Shown here: piece after piece, positions 58,701 to 64,000 of the stretch
How the letters are laid out: every line of letters starts with the position of its first letter
How positions within the stretch are numbered: position 1 is the first letter of the stretch
Source: Undaria pinnatifida
Lineage: Eukaryota > Sar > Phaeophyceae > Laminariales > Alariaceae
NCBI GenBank assembly: GCA_012845835.1
Contig: JABAKD010000025.1
Coordinates: 22,856,923 to 22,920,922, forward strand
Length of the DNA: 64,000 nt
Reading direction: 5' to 3'
The notes under the pieces: generated by a model
Database searches by the model: none
What the model was told of the DNA's origin: nothing
Seen by the model: the letters and a program-made list of their open reading frames with translations, nothing else
Made by a program: the position numbers and the translations under genes

Positions 58701-61700
58701 TTTTACCGGCACTATACCGGGCACCTTGCACTATTCAACCGGCACTAAACAGGGCCCAGTACTGCACCCGTAATGTAATGATACTTGAGTCAAGTACGTT
58801 GCATCAACGGGGTCACCGCGTCCTGAACTGCGAACTAGTACGTGCGTTGCAAAACGTAGCCCCATCCAACCCAACTCGACCAACTCACCCTACCCCAACC
58901 CAACCCACCCCAACCCAACCCAACCCAACCCAACCCAACCCAACCCAACCCAACCCAACCCAACTCAACCCAACCCAACCCAACCCAACCCAACCCAACC
59001 CAACCCAACCCTTGCCATGTTTGCACACCGTTCTCATTTGCCCTGTTATGATGTTGCCATATTTTGCCTGATTCTCCGTACCGCAATATTTTTGTTCGGT
59101 AATAGTGGACTGAATGTGATGGGCCCGCCACCCGACGAAGACGCGGCAGCGGGAGGAGGAGGAGGAGGGGGCGGCGACCCTCACGTGCAGGAGATATTCC
59201 GCCGCGCCGAAGCGGGGTGAGCCATGTGTCGGCAGGCTTTTTGTTCGGGCCTGGAGGGGGATAGGAGGAAAAGGGGGGCGTTAGAGTATACCTGTCGGAA
59301 AGATGTGTTGTGATCCGCGAAGCGAGCATTTGCAGCGGTAGCGGTAGCGGGGTGTGGGTAGTTTCGGACCGCATTGCCAAGTATAGAAATATTCTACCAG
59401 AGAAGGTGTCTATTAAATGCGTCACCTAGGTGGTGCATCTATGAATTTCACCAACCACGTAGGTAGACATGGCGGAGGGTGAAGGAGAGGAGGCGGGAGT
59501 GCTTGATGCCCGACTTACTTTCGAGCGGGTGTAGCGATTATGGAAAAAGGCACCTTGCGGACAGCTAACTAAATGTGCTAGGGCTGTTAGTTTTGTCATG
59601 GCTTGCTGTTGTTGGGTGATGAAGTAATCCAACTACTGTTGATAGCTGACTTTGCCCCTTTGTCAATTTTTTACATGTCTTGTTCGTAGGTTCAATTCCC
59701 CCTAGTGCCTACCCCGTACTCGTATGGTCTTTTCTTGCGTAGAAAATACGAGTGGAAACGACGAGAGCGTGAGTTAGCGAAATTGGATGAAAAAAGGCAA
59801 GTACCAGGTATAGAACGCTGAATAAGCATTGGGAATGCTGAAAATCCGATGCGCGATAAAAGGAAGGCACGTACCGGGCGGGGGGGGGGGGGGGGGGGTA
59901 GATACCGCTTGTCCAGAAGGTCGCTGAGGACAGCGCGTCTTGACCGCTTTTAGGGCCCCAAAATCCCTCCCTATGCTAAATTCAAATGAATTTGTGATAA
60001 AAAAGGGTTTCCAGTTGTAAAGGCGTTAAGAGCTAAGCCGGAAAAAAAAAGTGATGATGCAAATATAATAAGATGAAGTGTCGAGCCAGAAACGCGCCAG
60101 TCAGACGCAAAGACGCACAGGTTCGCTATTTGCTGGACTCGACTATAACTGCTGCAGTCTAATACCCTACAACAGAGTACCCAACTAATAACCGCTACGG
60201 CGGTCCATACTAAATACGACGCACGATATACACAAAAACCTATACATGTACCTGTTTTTCCCCAACCATATTTGGTCCTGATTACTGCTGTGTACCCCGG
60301 TGATACTGGGCGGTTTTTGGTCAGTCCACTCCCTTCCCTATTAAATATAGAGAAGCAACGCGTTGGAGGGCAGCCCGCTCGTCTCGAAGCACCAACAGTA
60401 TCCAACGCTGACGGCGTGATGCTGCTGTGCGGTGCTGTGTGTGAGGTGTGTGCTGTGCGATGCTGTGTGTGCGATGCCACTCTGTTCAAATGCGGTGGCG
60501 TTTGTTTTCGTGCTTCCTGCTGCCAGTACTGTGAGAATGACGGTACGGCCGTTGGTTGACTGGCCACTGCGCTGCGTGGTGTGATGCTGACGGTGCGAGG
60601 CTGTTCGATACGCTGACGGTCCGATGATCTGCGATGTTGTGCGTGCGGTGCGGTGCTGTGCTGTACGTGGTTTCGTTTGCCCTCTTGCAGCGAACCGCCG
60701 GCGGAAGGCGGCAATGCCACCCCCGCTCGGACGATCACGATGTACAACGGGGGCTTCACGGTGGACGACGGACCGTTCCGGCGATTGGACGACCCCGCCA
60801 ACAAAGACTTCTTGAGGGACCTGGCGGAAGGGTGCGTCTTTGCGTTTGCATGATATGATACGTTCATGTAATCATGTGTTTTGTGTGTTTTTGCTCTATG
60901 CGATGTCGGTTTCGTCGCTTTGTGGTCGTTTTTGGTCGTTATTTTTTGCCTATTTCGGTTGGTCTTTAATCGGTTTTGTCGGTGTTAGTTGGTCTTGAGC
61001 GGTTTCGTAGATTTAATCGGTGTCACTTTGTTTCGTCAGCTGCAGATTTTGGTTTCGTCGGGCTCAGTGGGGTTTGTGGATTTTAGTTTATTAGTATGGT
61101 TCCATCGGTAAATATATATTTTTTTCGTCGTTTTCAGTCTGTTTGCCGATTGCACGCACTAAAAGTGGTCGGTTTTCGTTCGTGTTTGGATATATTCCGT
61201 GCCACCTCTTGATGCGGGGGCGCACAAAAAAAAATTGCGACCCCACACAACGATTTTTCAACTTGGAGCTCCAGACAGGGGGAGGGGGGATACCTGGCAC
61301 CGGCCCCTCCCTCCATGCCTCAACAATGATTCTTTAAAACTTCAACTAGGGGATGGTAGAGAGCCCATCCCTGTGCTGCTGGGCGGCGACCAGTAGGCTA
61401 TAGCTGTGCGTAGGTGCGGCGACTACAGCAGCAGCAGTATTAGGGAGTGGTACAAAGGAGGTCGCCAGCTGGTGGACCAGACTGTGTTGGAGCCGCTTGG
61501 GACCGGCAGGCTTGGCTGGATGAGCACGCCTGAAGCAGGTCCATAGGGAGGGGGATATCGCGTTGGTTTGTCGTTGTGGAAACGACTCTGGCGGCGGCTT
61601 TGCTCTACATGGCTGAACTTGCCGGCCGGCATGAGCTCTCGAGGGAGCATCAAACGTGGTTATGAACTGTGGAAGAACACCATGGGCATTCCCTCTACCT

Positions 61701-63446
61701 ATAAGGCCGGGTTAAGGCCGGGTTGTTGTTTGTTGAAGCTTTGGCACCGTTAGTTTTCGAAGTTTAGGCACCCTGTATCGTACGAAAGGCACCTCGTACC
61801 ATTTTATCCGTAAGAAACGAAGACCTTTTGACAAGGGTATTACCACGTGAACATTCCTTTATGTATTCGAGCAGAAAGAGGAGAGTGTAGGTTTTTTGCC
61901 GCGAGCTGCAGCGGCATTCCGTTACCCGTATCCCGCGTAGCTCTACTGAGCATAACAGCAGCAGCAGCGCTTGCCGGAGCTACCGCAGTCGAACCCTTGG
62001 AGCCGTTGCTTTGTGTGTCTCGGTTACCACTGGGTGGCGACGTGAAACCCCCTTACTGCGCTACAGCCGATGGAGCAGATGCAACGGTAGTACTCCAGCA
62101 CAGTATCTCTGTATGAATGCGTTCCCGTTTACCTCGCGATCGTACAGCACCCAACACAGCAGCTGACCAGAACACTACCAGGTATGTCATGTGCGTAAAA
62201 CAACGCTGGAAAGAAACGCTTCCCTGACACGGTAAACAAAAGGACAAAATTACAAACACAAATACTTTTCTTGACCGGCGGTTGTGTGCTGTATGATATC
62301 CAGATCCCCGCGCGCCCCTGCTTGATGTCTTTTTTTTTTGCCTTTGCTCCTCTAACGCTGTAGGCTGTAGATGGGTGGTTCGTGATTGTTGTTGGCCGTT
62401 TTGTCCTGGATTTTGTTGTTTTGTCGTGTTGGATATTTGGTACAAGGAATCTACAAAGTAGGCGGTTATCTGAGGTACCTGGTACATGTTATCTCAAGCC
62501 CGCCCCCTCCCACCCTCCCTCTTTATCCCCCCTCCTTACCAATGTAAACTCTTGTTTTTTCTGAATCGATGGATTGTTGCATGCAGCCTGGTGCCGAAAG
62601 AGCTGGAGGCGACCGCGACCCCGGGCAAAGGCGCAGACGTACGTCTTGTTGACAAGCAGAACGAGGACTACGTCGCGCCCGCGTACGTCGCGTATGGCGG
62701 GGAAGGCCAGACCATGGGGTGAGTCTCTTCCCCTCTTCCCCCGCCGCGTTGTGCGCATGCTTTTTGTCGTTGTTGTGGATTTTTTTTTTTTTTTTCAACG
62801 TTATGCAGACATCTCGGCTGTGAGGCCAAGATTTACGTCGAAAGTCATACTTGCAAGCTGTGTGTGCTACTTCGATGGCGCGTGCTACTGTGGTTATGAC
62901 TTGGTGCTGTTATTTTGTGCTGTCGGTGAATCACTGTTTGCCACGGCTGGCTGGCTAGCTGGCTGCTGCTTGCTTTTTTGTTTTGTTTTGTTTTCGCTGT
63001 TTGTTTGCATTGTTTTTTTTCTAGTGTGTTTTGTTTTTGTTTTTTTTTTTTTTTTCTTTTTTTGTGCGCTTGTTTTTTGTGCTCGTTTGTAATATTTGCG
63101 TGTTTGTTTTGCCTGCTGTTTGGCAGTTCATGACGAAGGGTTATAATCGTTTTCGCCATCGATCAGGGCACCGAACGTCGAACGCGCCCTCGTAAACCTC
63201 TCCCTCCCTCCCTCCCTCCCTCCCTCTTCTGGTGCCTTTGTTGGTGTATGTTACCCGAAGAGCCTCGACTGTAGCAGAGGGCGCTGTTGTGTCGGCGACG
63301 GGCGCTCCCGCAGCCGATGAAGTCCCGGAAGTAGACGCCTCCCAGCCCTCTACAACGCTGCAGATCCGCCTTCACGACGGGAGGCGCGTGAGGGCACAGC
63401 TTAACATGCACCACACTGTGCGACACATACACGCCATTATCGCGAG
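55794..63446 (+). CDS. p47/Shp1-type p97 (Cdc48) cofactor, SEP-UBX protein, 3' end beyond window
   Basis: Adaptor linking the p97/Cdc48 ATPase to ubiquitylated or membrane-fusion substrates. Exons are 55794-55900, 59106-59216, 60691-60831, 62587-62718 and 63261-63446. All junctions are phase 2 and 225 codons are visible. Residues 4-27 (FATLESLKKGDEE, NAYYAGG) and 36-42 (SGLNVMG) match the p47 family's binding-loop region. The SEP domain is about 87-164 (ITMYNGGFTVDDGPFRRLDD, NKDFLRDLAEGLVPKEL, YVAYGGEGQTMG). The UBX domain starts near 200 (TTLQIRLHDGRRVRAQL, HHTVRHIHAIIAR) and is cut at a donor at 63447; its remaining exon(s) lie past 64000. There is no N-terminal UBA from this start, as in some plant members. 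A candidate microexon at 63167-63191 (APNVERAL) would break the frame of the next exon and was not used. It is divergent from ubiquilin. Confidence 0.88.
56906..57062 (-). repeat. SINE-like repeat, copy 3
   Basis: On + it begins with a run of about 18 T, then ACATCCTCCGGCGGATGGGG, AGCTCACCACACTTTCGCG, and ends near GCTAGCTGGCGCACCCTTCG. This is the same order as the copy at 30.6 kb. It lies in p47-like intron 1. Confidence 0.6.
57558..58756. mobile_element. hAT-type element in intron 1 of the p47-like gene
   Basis: The left end GACCCTGTTTAGTGCCGG and the reverse complement of the right end GGCCCTGTTTAGTGCCGG match at 17 of 18 positions. The 8-base CAGTACTG occurs directly outside both ends (57550-57557 and 58757-58764). 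Because that sequence is its own reverse complement, it could also be read as extra inverted repeat. GTGCCGG / CCGGCACTA motifs cluster inside both ends, as do CATTAGTGCCGG / CCGGTCTGGCACTATTGAG hairpins. The element is 1199 bp, with one small Cys-rich frame and no transposase core. Confidence 0.8.
58230..58487 (-). CDS. Small Cys-rich hypothetical protein inside the hAT-type element
   Basis: 85 aa from an ATG. Cys/His residues are grouped as GCQGGCGGGLHGICG and HRICSACV, suggesting a zinc-binding fold, and the C-terminal half is basic (GKRKAPAANS, QSKRPKATDGG). It could be the DNA-binding part of a transposase whose catalytic part was deleted, or a chance frame. No family recognised. Confidence 0.4.
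   Translation of the reverse strand: MPCAEGELCAQPDTTPQDPHGHGCQGGCGGGLHGICGSVVDDDNENHRICSACVAKAGKRKAPAANSAGRAQSKRPKATDGGSKK
58893..59010. repeat. CCCAA pentanucleotide array
   Basis: More than twenty near-perfect CCCAA units (TTGGG on the other strand) end about 95 bases upstream of exon 2 of the p47-like gene. They form a C-rich tract on the transcript strand. Confidence 0.9.
59949..60290 (+). repeat. Copies of dispersed families B and C in p47-like intron 2
   Basis: 59949-60035 matches the sequence at 15329-15415, and 60205-60290 matches 42173-42275. That two families lie about 170 bases apart here suggests they may be parts of one longer element. A poly-G tract sits just upstream at 59879-59898. 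Confidence 0.5.
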
Positions 63447-63520
63447 GTACTTGTGTAGATTGTATACTGCTATGTTTTTGTACCCGAATGTCTTTCGTTG
63501 GTGGTGGTGGAGGTGAGGGC

Positions 63521-63528
63521 GGTGTTGG

Positions 63529-63563
<35 letters not shown>

Positions 63564-63610
63564 CTTGTTCTTGTTGTTGTTGTTGTTCTTGTTCTTGTTG
63601 TTGTTGTGGT

Positions 63611-63643
<33 letters not shown>

Positions 63644-63690
63644 CCTTGGTGCTGACGTTGTTGTTGATGTTGATGTTGGTGGTTTTGGTG
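63521..63690. repeat. TTG microsatellite with TTC interruptions
   Basis: About 50 triplets of TTG/TTC lie in the intron after the last visible p47-like exon. The long Asn/Thr and Val/Leu frames over it are translations of the repeat. Confidence 0.9.
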
Positions 63691-64000
63691 GTGGTGTTGG
63701 TGTGGCTGTGACCAGCGAGTTGATTTGAATGCTTTTCATGGGCGTTGTTGTGTCGCCTTTGCTTTGTGCATGCACTCTTACGAAACCCCGCTATTCTGCA
63801 ACTCTGACGGCTCACCCCCGCCCCAAACTTCGGCGTCTTTTCCCTCTCCGCCCGTTTCGCGCCTTTGTCTCCCCCGCGCCCTTCCTCTCTCTGCCCGTAT
63901 GGGTCAAACTCCCCATTTGAACCCCCGTTTCTTTTGGGGTTCGCTTCGTCTCCGCACCCCAGAGAGGGGGCTGGAGGCGTTTCTTATATGCTGATTGCCG

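Noticed and set aside
58893-59010. Interstitial telomere repeat
   Set aside because: The CCCAA/TTGGG unit does not match common telomere units such as TTAGGG or TTTAGGG; it is better called a microsatellite.
59685-59715. tRNA-like GGTTCAATTCC
   Set aside because: Isolated B-box-like match without the rest of a tRNA.
59971-60867. 298-codon open frame on -
   Set aside because: It overlaps the well-supported SEP-domain exon on + and consists largely of TGTGCGGTG-type repeats.
63167-63191. Microexon APNVERAL in the p47-like gene
   Set aside because: It has good splice borders, but it ends in phase 0 while every acceptor of the next exon needs phase 1 or 2. Direct joining to 63261 keeps the frame.

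Overview
This window looks like nuclear DNA of an intron-rich, repeat-rich eukaryote, most likely a photosynthetic one. Support: spliced genes with GT-AG introns, a eukaryotic ubiquitin/p97 gene pair, and a nuclear, spliced cyanobacterial-type (FdC2-like) 2Fe-2S ferredoxin that implies a plastid. Long introns full of simple repeats, ankyrin paralogs and many small transposons would fit a stramenopile alga such as a brown alga, but that placement is inference. There is no bacterial operon structure.

Layout. 1-2.2 kb: a small inverted-repeat element, then a three-exon ferredoxin gene on +. 2.2-9.2 kb: no gene supported, but a tandem array of a tiny LTR (TRIM-like) element at 4.9-5.6 kb. 9.2-11.0 kb (-): an ankyrin-repeat gene whose probable first exon lies about 8.8 kb upstream at 19.9 kb. 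That long intron holds a complete hAT-type element (17.7-19.4 kb) with a perfect 8-bp target duplication. 21.4-23.0 kb: a decayed hAT element that keeps the transposase C-terminal dimerisation motif. 26.1-27.2 kb (+): a spliced UPF0060/YnfA small membrane protein. 28.6-29.7 kb: a second hAT-type element with a perfect 8-bp duplication. 32.9-34.8 kb (-): a second ankyrin gene, paralogous to the first, with two exons of identical length. 35.6-37.2 kb (-): an unrecognised duplicated protein with a RING-like cysteine/histidine cluster, truncated and frameshifted. 37.4-38.4 kb: a second TRIM array in reverse orientation with a nested insertion. 38.5-41.6 kb: low-complexity DNA.

41.7-54.9 kb (-): an 11-exon ubiquilin (UBL-STI1-STI1-UBA, 618 aa), every splice phase checked. 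906 bp away and divergent, 55.8 kb to past 63.4 kb (+): a p47/Shp1-type p97 cofactor (SEP and UBX), cut by the window end. Both proteins handle ubiquitylated clients, one as a proteasome shuttle and one as an adaptor of the p97/Cdc48 unfoldase, so the shared intergenic region may co-regulate them. Their introns carry a third hAT-type element, poly-G tracts, microsatellites and several dispersed repeat families.

Exon boundaries were inferred by hand from splice consensus, phase and protein-family fit, not from transcripts or database searches.
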